Shown one piece after another: positions 33,765 to 42,104 of a DNA stretch of 64,000 bases; position 1 is the first letter of the stretch, and each line of letters starts with the position of its first letter. The notes under the pieces were generated by a model. That model was not told the origin of the DNA. It made no database searches and worked only from the letters and a program-made list of their open reading frames with translations. This DNA comes from Thermoplasmatota archaeon. GTDB taxonomy: Archaea; Thermoplasmatota; E2; DHVEG-1. The DNA lies in the NCBI GenBank assembly GCA_030619765.1, contig JAUXAU010000001.1, positions 24,704 through 88,703 on the forward strand, written 5' to 3'. A program made the position numbers and the translations under genes.

Positions 33765-35450
33765 ATGTATTCTCGAAATGAGGAACAAGAGAAAAGAAAA
33801 CTAAACTACTCACGTTATAGAAAGTTGTCTGAAAAGGGCTACTCTATCTCTGAGGAAACTGCACAAACAGCTTTATATTTTATCAATGAGGATCCTTTTG
33901 GTAGGGCTTATTATATGAAGTCTTTGGGTGAAGTGGTTATTAGAGATCCTTTGGAAGGACGTGAATATACTCAGGAGGAGTGGGCCAATAAAGAGTTCAT
34001 AGTTGATAACAAAACTCAGTTGATAAATAAGGCGTCAGCTGATTTAGTTGTAGGAAAATTGTTAAGTGTTACATTTAAAGAAGATGCATCTTCAGATGTG
34101 CAAAGGGAATGGTTAAAAGAATTTGTGAAGCGTAATGAGTTGCCAACAGTCCTTTATGAAAGTGCAATGAGGAACAGTGCTTTAGGGGATCAATATTATG
34201 AGTTGGGTGTTGTTGATGGTAAAGTTAAAGTGGAAAAGAAAGATCCTTATCATATTGATGTCATCACTGATGATGAAGGTTTGGAGGTGCTAGGATATGA
34301 GATTGCGTGGGAGATAGAAGTTGCAACTGAAGAAGTTACGACTGTTTTTAAAAAGAAGAAAAGAGTGCAAAAAACTTATGTACAGAAGAAAATCCATTAT
34401 CCAGGAAAGATTAGATGGGAGTTGTATGAGGAAAAGGAAAAGGATTTGGTTGCAGTTCCTTTGATATCATATCTTGGTAATGTCGATTTAGTGGATCGTG
34501 CATTAAAAAAACCGCACATGAGAGCATTGCTGGTTGATAATGATATAGAAGGAAGTGTTGAAACTGAGGATCCACAATATGCTTATATTGTAGAGGAAAA
34601 TACTGGAGTTGATGCTCCATTGTTAATACACTGGCCAAACTATAGAATGTTTTCTGTGTTTGGCGTTTCTGATAATGGTGTGATAGAGGCCCTACAGAAT
34701 TCTTTAAATAACAGAGAGACTCAAACAAATGATATCCTGGACAAACATGCTGATCCAGCAATGTTTGGGGATGCGAGTTACCTTGACAGTGAAGGAAATC
34801 TTGTGATGACTGGCGGAGGTGGGCGGTATTTTCCAGTTACCCCAGGAAGTGAGACTCCAGGATATTTAGAATGGGGTGGACATGTGGAGGATTCAGCTAA
34901 AGAAATACAAAGGTTGTACAAAGCAATTTTGGACAACACTGAAATTGCAGCAGAGCTTCTTAATATGGGAGAATCGACTGGAGGGATTGCATCTGGTAGA
35001 GCTTTGATGTATAAACTGATCAGATCCTTATGTATGGCAGCCCGCAAGCAGACGTATATGAAAAAAGCTGTGTTGAAAATGATTCTTACAGCGCAAAAGT
35101 TGCAGGAAGTTTGGGTTGATGGTCAAGGTGTATTAAGTGCTGACGAGGAGATAAAAACAGATTGGCCAGACCTGCCGGAAGCTGAAGTTGCAATACAATC
35201 GTCTATACCTACTGATACAAAAGAAGTTATAGATGAAGTTGCTGTTCTGGTTGATAAAGGATTGTTGTCAAAAGAAACAGGATTGTCTATAATTGCAAAG
35301 TATTTTGAAGAGATTGAAGAGGAAAAGGAGAAACTTAAATTAAAGGCTCAAGAGGATAGGGAAGTTGAGATAGAAAAGAAAAAGATGCCTGACTTAATGG
35401 CAGGTATACCTGAGGAAGCTGAAGAACCTGGAATAGGTGGAGGTGAATAA
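33765..35450 (+). CDS. Portal protein
   Basis: Position between terminase and head genes; SPP1 gp6-like layout (QLINKASADLVVGK..., GVDAPLLIHWPN..., ALQNSLNNRETQTNDIL). Confidence 0.75.
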   Translation: MYSRNEEQEKRKLNYSRYRKLSEKGYSISEETAQTALYFINEDPFGRAYYMKSLGEVVIRDPLEGREYTQEEWANKEFIVDNKTQLINKASADLVVGKLLSVTFKEDASSDVQREWLKEFVKRNELPTVLYESAMRNSALGDQYYELGVVDGKVKVEKKDPYHIDVITDDEGLEVLGYEIAWEIEVATEEVTTVFKKKKRVQKTYVQKKIHYPGKIRWELYEEKEKDLVAVPLISYLGNVDLVDRALKKPHMRALLVDNDIEGSVETEDPQYAYIVEENTGVDAPLLIHWPNYRMFSVFGVSDNGVIEALQNSLNNRETQTNDILDKHADPAMFGDASYLDSEGNLVMTGGGGRYFPVTPGSETPGYLEWGGHVEDSAKEIQRLYKAILDNTEIAAELLNMGESTGGIASGRALMYKLIRSLCMAARKQTYMKKAVLKMILTAQKLQEVWVDGQGVLSADEEIKTDWPDLPEAEVAIQSSIPTDTKEVIDEVAVLVDKGLLSKETGLSIIAKYFEEIEEEKEKLKLKAQEDREVEIEKKKMPDLMAGIPEEAEEPGIGGGE

Positions 35451-35551
35451 TGCCATGTAAATTTAAATCTAAAGCAGCGAAAAGAAGATATGAGGCTTAT
35501 AAACATATCCATATAATACCCAAGAAGAAGAAGAAAAAACGGAAAAAATAG
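35450..35551 (+). CDS. Very basic micro-protein
   Basis: MPCKFKSKAAKRRYEAYKHIHIIPKKKKKKRKK; TAATG overlap with portal. Confidence 0.4.
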   Translation: MPCKFKSKAAKRRYEAYKHIHIIPKKKKKKRKK

Positions 35552-35580
35552 TTGACAAATTTAAGGAATCCTGCTATTAT
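35552..35580 (+). promoter_or_regulatory. sigma-A-type promoter TTGACA-N17-TATTAT, extended -10 TGC
   Basis: ttgaca aatttaaggaatcctgc tattat. Confidence 0.88.
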
Positions 35581-35598
35581 ATGTAGAGGAGTAATGGT

Positions 35599-35802
35599 TT
35601 GACAGGAAGTCAGGGTCAATCTTCTACCGGTAAAAAAGGTGGTAGAAAAGTTGGAAGAAATACAAAAAAGTGTCAGCGCTATCAAGATAGAAATCAAAGG
35701 GAAAAGAATAAAGCGAGAAGGGATGTAAAAATGCAAAGAAAGTTTGAAAAGCGCAAACAAAAAAGAAAGATGGTGGTTAGGATTGTTAGGGAGCTTGCAT
35801 GA
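35599..35802 (+). CDS. Very basic small protein (TTG start)
   Basis: TGKKGGRKVGRNTKKCQRYQDRNQREKNKARRDVKMQRKFEKRKQKRKM. Confidence 0.5.
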   Translation: MTGSQGQSSTGKKGGRKVGRNTKKCQRYQDRNQREKNKARRDVKMQRKFEKRKQKRKMVVRIVRELA

Positions 35803-36722
35803 GGGCGTTAGTTCCCTACTATGGTGGAAAGCAACGAATAGCAAAGAAAATAGTTGAGTTGATTCCACCTCATTTAATTTATTGTGAACCGTGTTGTGGT
35901 GGTGCCGCGGTGTTCTTTGCAAAAGGTCCTCTTTTAAATCCCAAAAACTATAAGGAAGCTTTAAACGATATTGATAAAAGATTGATAAACTTCTATCGTG
36001 TTATTCAAGAAAAGCCTGGAGAGTTGTTGTGGAGGTTGAAAAACACTCTCTATAGTGAAGCTGAATACAAGAGAGCCAAGGTTATTTTACAACACTTGCA
36101 AAATTTTTCTGCTGTGGATAGAGCGTGGGCTTATTATGTTGGTGTGGGTCAGGCGTTCAGTAATATTGTGCTTGGAGGTTGGAGGAGATGTTTTGTAGGT
36201 AGCTCAGCGCTTACTTGGAGAAACCGTGTAAGAGGGCTTAAAATGTTTTTAGGAAGAATGTCAAATGTGTATTTAAGTTGTGTTGATGCTTTGACGTTTA
36301 TCAAACAGTGGGATAGTCCTCAAACATGTTTCTATTGTGATCCGCCTTATCCTGGTTCAATTCAAGGTTACACATACAAATATAGCTATGACGAATTCCA
36401 AAAGCTTGTTGATGTTCTTGCATCAATTCAAGGTAGCTTTCTGTTGTCTTGTTATAAGTTGAGTACTAAAGAGATAAAAATCCCAAGTGAGTGGGAACTT
36501 TTTGGGATCAAAACAACTATGACAGCAACTATGAAAGGACGAGTCAGTACCAATAAAAGTAAAAAAGCAACTCAGGAGGAGTTAGGAGATGCGAGCAGAG
36601 TTGAACTAATCTACCGTAAACTTAGAACTGCCAAAGTCCGCCCTGATATTCAGATTATTATGGACAAGATGCGAAAGAGGATTCCTAGGAAAATAAAAGT
36701 GTTTAGGGAGGTGCTTGAATGA
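35799..36722 (+). CDS. dam-like: D12-class Dam-like adenine methyltransferase
   Basis: VPYYGGKQRIAKKIVELIP; YCEPCCGGAAVFFAK; NDIDKRLINFYRVIQ; FYCDPPYPGS. Confidence 0.9.
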   Translation: MRALVPYYGGKQRIAKKIVELIPPHLIYCEPCCGGAAVFFAKGPLLNPKNYKEALNDIDKRLINFYRVIQEKPGELLWRLKNTLYSEAEYKRAKVILQHLQNFSAVDRAWAYYVGVGQAFSNIVLGGWRRCFVGSSALTWRNRVRGLKMFLGRMSNVYLSCVDALTFIKQWDSPQTCFYCDPPYPGSIQGYTYKYSYDEFQKLVDVLASIQGSFLLSCYKLSTKEIKIPSEWELFGIKTTMTATMKGRVSTNKSKKATQEELGDASRVELIYRKLRTAKVRPDIQIIMDKMRKRIPRKIKVFREVLE

Positions 36723-36916
36723 GTTACTCACAAGAAAAAGTTGAGATGATTCAGGGTTGTGAATTCTTTGCATCTGCTGTGAAAATAATTGAAGGTGTCA
36801 TTAAGGATACAAAGCGTGCTTGTATTGATTCTATCTACATGTCAGGAGCATTTTTAAGTACATTGGATTATGTTAGATTGAAGGAAGCAATAGAGAAAGT
36901 TGAGATTCAAACCTGA
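36719..36916 (+). CDS. Hypothetical protein
   Basis: ATGA overlap ORF. Confidence 0.45.
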   Translation: MSYSQEKVEMIQGCEFFASAVKIIEGVIKDTKRACIDSIYMSGAFLSTLDYVRLKEAIEKVEIQT

Positions 36917-37301
36917 GAAAACTATTGGCTCTCGATTCTTTGCAACAACTTATAAGACGGTTGTGAAGAAGTTGAGGATTGATCCTATTGGAGAAGGAAT
37001 AACTTTAAGAAGACGAATCGAAAGATTGTTTTGGGGTAGAGATTTTCTTAAGCTTGAAGACAAAAAGGAGAGGGAGAGAAGATTAGATTTAGCAAATCGA
37101 TTAGTTGACGTTTATGGACAAAGATCTCGCAAGTTTTATAGAATATATCAGATGTATTGTTATTATAAAGGGCAGCTGAAGGGAGTGCCTTTAGTAGAAG
37201 ATGTTAAAAAGGAAACTGCTAGGATTAAGCAAAAGATAAAGAAATTATTTGAGGAGAAAAAGAATGGGAAAGAACATTCACAGAGTAACAAAAAAAGGTA
37301 A
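36900..37301 (+). CDS. Hypothetical protein
   Basis: Overlapping ORF with non-ATG start. Confidence 0.45.
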   Translation: MRFKPEKTIGSRFFATTYKTVVKKLRIDPIGEGITLRRRIERLFWGRDFLKLEDKKERERRLDLANRLVDVYGQRSRKFYRIYQMYCYYKGQLKGVPLVEDVKKETARIKQKIKKLFEEKKNGKEHSQSNKKR

Positions 37302-37461
37302 GCCTGGGTATCAATATGGAGAAGATGGAGACATTTTTCTTTACAAACCTAAAAATAAGGAAAGCAGAATAGAAGCTAAACAAAAAGCTTTTAAGCAATC
37401 TGCTAGAGCAAAGAAAAAGACTGCAAGGGTAAGAAAGGATAAGAGGAGAGAAAAGAAGTAG
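37264..37461 (+). CDS. Very basic small protein
   Basis: MGKNIHRVTKKGKPGYQYGEDGDIFLYKPKNKESRIEAKQKAFKQSARAKKKTARVRKDKRREKK; SD gagg. Confidence 0.5.
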   Translation: MGKNIHRVTKKGKPGYQYGEDGDIFLYKPKNKESRIEAKQKAFKQSARAKKKTARVRKDKRREKK

Positions 37462-37589
37462 TGTCAATAACATCAGTGAAAACTTTGCCTGATCTTGTTC
37501 AGACAGTATATGCAAAAGGCAAGAAGCAAAAAAAGAGCAAGAACAAGAAGAAGAGAAAAAAGCGCAAAAGGAAGCAGAAAAATGACTGA
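37461..37589 (+). CDS. Very basic micro-protein
   Basis: VSITSVKTLPDLVQTVYAKGKKQKKSKNKKKRKKRKRKQKND; GTG start overlapping TAG. Confidence 0.4.
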   Translation: MSITSVKTLPDLVQTVYAKGKKQKKSKNKKKRKKRKRKQKND

Positions 37590-37866
37590 TGGAGATAGGC
37601 CTCTTGATATGCAAATGGGTGAGCGTTGTGATATTTGCGGACGATTGTATCGAATGCATTATCAGGTGTCAGATGATGTTTGGAGTAAAGTGATACCATC
37701 TGGTAATAAGACTGGATATCTATGCTTGTCGTGTGCTGATTTTCGAGCACGTCAAAAAGGTATTGAATTATGTTTTAAAGCTGAAGTTCGTAGTAGTCGG
37801 ACTATGGAAGAGATTCGGGATTCTTGGGATAGATATCGGTGTGCATGTAGTAGGGAACAGAAGTGA
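37582..37866 (+). CDS. Zinc-finger protein
   Basis: CDICGRLYRMHY...GYLCLSCADFR...CACSREQK. Confidence 0.5.
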   Translation: MTDGDRPLDMQMGERCDICGRLYRMHYQVSDDVWSKVIPSGNKTGYLCLSCADFRARQKGIELCFKAEVRSSRTMEEIRDSWDRYRCACSREQK

Positions 37867-38669
37867 AATATATTGTCTCTTCTAAGGACAGAGCTTGTCA
37901 GTTGGATTTGCATATCCGATGCATGTTAGAAAGATCACAACTTGATGGTGTGTATATTCTTTATGATTACAGCACTCCTTTTTACAAAGAAGGATACCGC
38001 AAGTTGCAGCAGAATCATTACCTAAAGGTGTTGTGGATCTCAGAAGTGAGATTTAAATATGACTTGGTTAGAATTGTAGAGAAGCAATGTGGTGATTATG
38101 TATTGATGATGGCAGATGATCAATACTTTATTGATAGTTTTGATGATGCATTGTTGCCTCTTATGTTTGAGGATCCAAATGTGCATTCTGTTTCTATTCG
38201 ATTGATGGATCAGATGACTATTAGTGGACCTTCTCGTGAATATATGGGTAAGCCGCATTTTATATGTCGAACAGATGGTTTACTGGTTTGGGATTGGCAG
38301 AAAATAGTTGCTCATTTTGATTGGGGTTATCCTATGGCAACAACTGGCACAATCTTTCGTAAAGATGATATTCTTCCTTTTCTAAAAAAGTTTTATTATA
38401 CAAATATTGGTTGGTTGGAGAATCAACTGAATCATAACAGAATGCAGGACAAACCTCTTATGGCTTCTTTCAATAAAAGTTGTACAGTGGAGTTACCATT
38501 TAATTGTGTTATTACTGAGATAGATAATCCTTGTAAAGGGATGTCATTGATGGCACTCAATAAAAAATTCCTTGAAGGGTGGATCATAGACACGAAAACA
38601 GCTTATGATGTTGATACTAAGGATTCTTTTATGTCTTATGAGGCAAATATAAGATTTATAAGGTATTGA
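37863..38669 (+). CDS. Glycosyltransferase-like (GT-A fold) protein
   Basis: MKYIVSSKDRACQLDLHIRCMLER...VLMMADDQYFID. Confidence 0.5.
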   Translation: MKYIVSSKDRACQLDLHIRCMLERSQLDGVYILYDYSTPFYKEGYRKLQQNHYLKVLWISEVRFKYDLVRIVEKQCGDYVLMMADDQYFIDSFDDALLPLMFEDPNVHSVSIRLMDQMTISGPSREYMGKPHFICRTDGLLVWDWQKIVAHFDWGYPMATTGTIFRKDDILPFLKKFYYTNIGWLENQLNHNRMQDKPLMASFNKSCTVELPFNCVITEIDNPCKGMSLMALNKKFLEGWIIDTKTAYDVDTKDSFMSYEANIRFIRY

Positions 38670-38670
38670 G

Positions 38671-39759
38671 ATGAAGATATATTGTATTCTATTAGATGCA
38701 ACGCCTGAAAATTCTAAATCGATACACTTTTTTGATGATAGACACTTTCAAAGGTTGCATCAGATTAGCAATTGTTTCACGATTACATCTCTAGTTTCTA
38801 TGTTGACATCTTACATGCCTTCAGACTTAATTAAAGGTGGTATTGGTTATAATAGTAATAGAAACTATTGGAGAGAAAACGGGCAAGTCCATTGGCCCTT
38901 TGAAGATAAATACATTTTAAGTATTCTAAAGGATCATAAGTGGGATATAGAAATTCATGTACCGATAAGACAGCACTATCGGCAATGGTTTTTGGAGAGT
39001 GTAAGCAGCAGATACAAAGTAACTTCTGTAGAGAATAGGAAAATGAATCTGAAGGAAATGTATCGATGTTGGTCTTTGGATAATGAAATGCTTAATGATC
39101 ATATCCTGGAAGAAAAGAGTTACATTAAAAAGATACAGTCTGAAGATGTCAAGAATAAGTTTTATCTGTTTGCGTACAATTATTACCACTTTCCTGCATG
39201 TCAAGAATTAGATCATTTGTGTCCTATGATGATGGAGAAACAATTGAATGTGCTGAGTTCCTGGGATTTTGATGAAGAGGATGCTCTCTTCTGGATTTTT
39301 TCAGATCACGATTGTGGACTCAACTTTGATTATAAATGCCAACCAATTGCTTTTAATATGTGGGCTCAGGTTAAAGATAATACAAAGTATCCTTTATGTA
39401 TCGAATCTCGATATACTTCAATAAGAGATTTTGCTCCAACCGTGCTTAGGAAGTTGGGTATTAGTCATAAGTGTGGTGATGAAACTTACTCTATAGAAAT
39501 GAATCAAGATAGTGATCGTATCTACTATGTAGAAGATAGTAGAATGGCAAATGAACGTTGGAAGTCTGTTACTTTTGTAGCTTGCAAGTTTGGTGATTGG
39601 GTAAATGGAGTTCCTCGCAGGTTGGTGTCAGTCTCTTATTGCAATAAGGTATATTATTGTTATGAACTAAACTTAGCGGATGGTAAATATGTGGAATTAA
39701 AAGAGGTAGACGAATCTTTGAAGTCTAATTTGATGGCAAGGTTTAAGAAGTTGATATGA
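38671..39759 (+). CDS. Sulfatase/alkaline-phosphatase-fold protein
   Basis: ALFWIFSDHDCGLN and TSIRDFAPTVLRKLGI, typical of the sulfatase fold C-terminal half. Confidence 0.5.
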   Translation: MKIYCILLDATPENSKSIHFFDDRHFQRLHQISNCFTITSLVSMLTSYMPSDLIKGGIGYNSNRNYWRENGQVHWPFEDKYILSILKDHKWDIEIHVPIRQHYRQWFLESVSSRYKVTSVENRKMNLKEMYRCWSLDNEMLNDHILEEKSYIKKIQSEDVKNKFYLFAYNYYHFPACQELDHLCPMMMEKQLNVLSSWDFDEEDALFWIFSDHDCGLNFDYKCQPIAFNMWAQVKDNTKYPLCIESRYTSIRDFAPTVLRKLGISHKCGDETYSIEMNQDSDRIYYVEDSRMANERWKSVTFVACKFGDWVNGVPRRLVSVSYCNKVYYCYELNLADGKYVELKEVDESLKSNLMARFKKLI

Positions 39760-40412
39760 TCGTAATTTGTAATTTTGGAGATGCCCGAAGTGGAACTACT
39801 TTAATAAAAAAGATGTTTATGCAGGCTAATGGATATCTTAGTTTTAAGTTGGCTGAGGGACATGCACTACATCCCTGGAATTCAAATACAGGATTGATAG
39901 ATGTTGCAGGATTATTTAAAGAACATAAAATTGTTTTTGTTAGAACACTCAGACATCCAATTGATATAATGGAAAGCTTATGCTTTATTCATTCTAATGT
40001 GGCAGAAATGAAAGAATTCCGAAGAAGACTAAGATTGCTTAAAAATGGTTTTGTCAATACGAAAAAACAGATACCTATATTGAAAGCACCTTCGTATTAT
40101 TATTATATAGCGAAAGTTGTACTTATAGATGTGTATTATGAAGATTTGGGAAATATAGAAAAGCGTAGAGAGTTTTTTAATCAAGTCACAACATTTTTTC
40201 CTTGTTCTGAAGAAGCTGAAAAAATTAAGAATGTGTGGGGGTTGTACTTAGCAGATGTTTGGAATAAAAAACCTGTTAGGAAAGGGAGATTAATGAGCAA
40301 TGAGAATGATAGGATTTTATCTAAGGAGCATGATGAAATAATTCTTGCAGAATTGTCTGATATGATAGATGAGGAGGGATTAAGAGGAAAGAGTAAATAT
40401 GTGAATGACTAA
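39756..40412 (+). CDS. Sulfotransferase-like protein
   Basis: GDARSGTTLIKKMF (PAPS-binding-loop-like) and FVRTLRHPIDIMESL. Confidence 0.6.
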   Translation: MIVICNFGDARSGTTLIKKMFMQANGYLSFKLAEGHALHPWNSNTGLIDVAGLFKEHKIVFVRTLRHPIDIMESLCFIHSNVAEMKEFRRRLRLLKNGFVNTKKQIPILKAPSYYYYIAKVVLIDVYYEDLGNIEKRREFFNQVTTFFPCSEEAEKIKNVWGLYLADVWNKKPVRKGRLMSNENDRILSKEHDEIILAELSDMIDEEGLRGKSKYVND

Positions 40413-41742
40413 CCTTTTAGGGGGTTACATGAGTAAGAATAGCTGGATAAGAAAAAAACTTTCCGAGTTGAAAGATAAAAGGAAAGTTTTAGAATTGTAT
40501 GAGCAATTTGTTTTAGAAACAAATTCAAAAATGACTAAAAGGAGTTTTGAGAGACAACTTTATAAAGTACGACCTTTACAAGAAAGTGGCAGAGCGAGTT
40601 TTGAAGAGACTGGGAATTATGGAGTTGCTGAAGCAACTCGTGTGAAGACATTGGATGATCTAATTCAGGTATGTAAAATTGATTTAGATGTTTGGAATAT
40701 TGATAGACACGTAATAAATAAATGGGAAACAGGGTTAGATCAAGTTGCACTTTTCCAAGTTAAAGCATGGTTGTCAAAAAAGGTGTTGAACAAAACTCAA
40801 TTTGAGCCGCTGAAGAGAATTGAGATAACACCGCAAAAAATTGACTTGGCGATGGGTGAAAAAAGAAAAGCAAAAGTTGCTCTTGTTCTTGCAGATGCTC
40901 AAATGGGTTATAGTAGAGATCAACAAACTGGGAGATTGATTCCGTTTCATGATAGAAATGTTTGGGACACTGCTCTTCAGATAGCGTACGAAATAAGACC
41001 TGATCTGATTGTTTATAATGGTGACATGTTTGATCTGACAAATTGGTCAAGCAAGTTTCTTCACTATCCTAGTAATGATCAAACACTTTTGCCGGCAATG
41101 ATTGAGTTAGCATGGTGGGATGCGGAAATGCGATTTCTTTTCCCGTATGCTGCAAGAAAGTTTATTCCTGGCAATCATGAAGATCGTTTGATTAAAGCAA
41201 TAGTTGTCAATCAGGCACAAGCTTATGGATTAAAATGTGTAGACAACTTGGAAGGATATGACGTGTTGTCAATTCCAAATTTAATGGGAATGGATATTTC
41301 TGGATTAGAATATTTAGGAGATTATCCAAATGGGCAATATTGGTTAAATGAAGATGTTAGAATTTCTCATGGAGAGACAATAAGATCTGGTGGAGGCAAA
41401 ACTGTTGCTGCTATTGTCAGAGATGCTGTCCATTCTGAAATAGTTGGACATATTCACAGGGTCGAATACGCTGCAAAGACAAAAGATGTCCACAATGGTA
41501 GGAGAATTGTATTTGCTACATCTTTTGGAACCATGGCCCATATAGATGGGAGGGTTCCCGCAAGTAAAGGAGATATTGATTGGCAGCAAGGAATCGGTGT
41601 AGTTTATTGGACAAAAGATAGTTGTACTTCATATTCAGTTCCTATTAGTGATAATGCTGCTATATTTAATGGAAAAGTTTTTAAGGGAAAGGACAGAGGG
41701 AAACAAATTGCAAAAGATACAGGCTGGAGGACATTAGAATGA
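40405..41742 (+). CDS. Metallophosphoesterase with N-terminal HTH-like region
   Basis: LADAQMGYS, YNGDMFDLTNWS, FIPGNHEDRL, SHGETIRSG, VGHIHRVE. Confidence 0.8.
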   Translation: MTNLLGGYMSKNSWIRKKLSELKDKRKVLELYEQFVLETNSKMTKRSFERQLYKVRPLQESGRASFEETGNYGVAEATRVKTLDDLIQVCKIDLDVWNIDRHVINKWETGLDQVALFQVKAWLSKKVLNKTQFEPLKRIEITPQKIDLAMGEKRKAKVALVLADAQMGYSRDQQTGRLIPFHDRNVWDTALQIAYEIRPDLIVYNGDMFDLTNWSSKFLHYPSNDQTLLPAMIELAWWDAEMRFLFPYAARKFIPGNHEDRLIKAIVVNQAQAYGLKCVDNLEGYDVLSIPNLMGMDISGLEYLGDYPNGQYWLNEDVRISHGETIRSGGGKTVAAIVRDAVHSEIVGHIHRVEYAAKTKDVHNGRRIVFATSFGTMAHIDGRVPASKGDIDWQQGIGVVYWTKDSCTSYSVPISDNAAIFNGKVFKGKDRGKQIAKDTGWRTLE

Positions 41743-42104
41743 GATTGATTTATGTTGCAGGACCTTATCACGCTTCAACTTATTCTGGAGTAGAAGATAA
41801 CATAAGAGAAGCAGAAAGGGTGTCAATGGAATTGATTGCAAGAGGTTGGGCAGTTCTTACTCCACATAAAAACACTGCGCATTACGAAATCTATGGCAAT
41901 GTGGCTGATGATTGGGATCATGACTTTTGGATGGATATGGATTTTGAAATATTGAGAAGATGTGATGCTATCTTTATGATGAAGGATTGGAAAAAATCTA
42001 AGGGTACTAAGATGGAAATTAAATTGGCTAAGAAGTTGAAGATACCTGTTTTTTATGAGCGCATACGTTATCCAAGCCCGGGAAGTGTTTCAGTACGGGT
42101 ATGA
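41739..42104 (+). CDS. DUF4406 / nucleoside 2-deoxyribosyltransferase-like
   Basis: IYVAGPYHAS..NIREAERVSMELIARGWAVLTPH..GTKMEIKLAKKLKIPVFYE. Confidence 0.65.
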   Translation: MRLIYVAGPYHASTYSGVEDNIREAERVSMELIARGWAVLTPHKNTAHYEIYGNVADDWDHDFWMDMDFEILRRCDAIFMMKDWKKSKGTKMEIKLAKKLKIPVFYERIRYPSPGSVSVRV

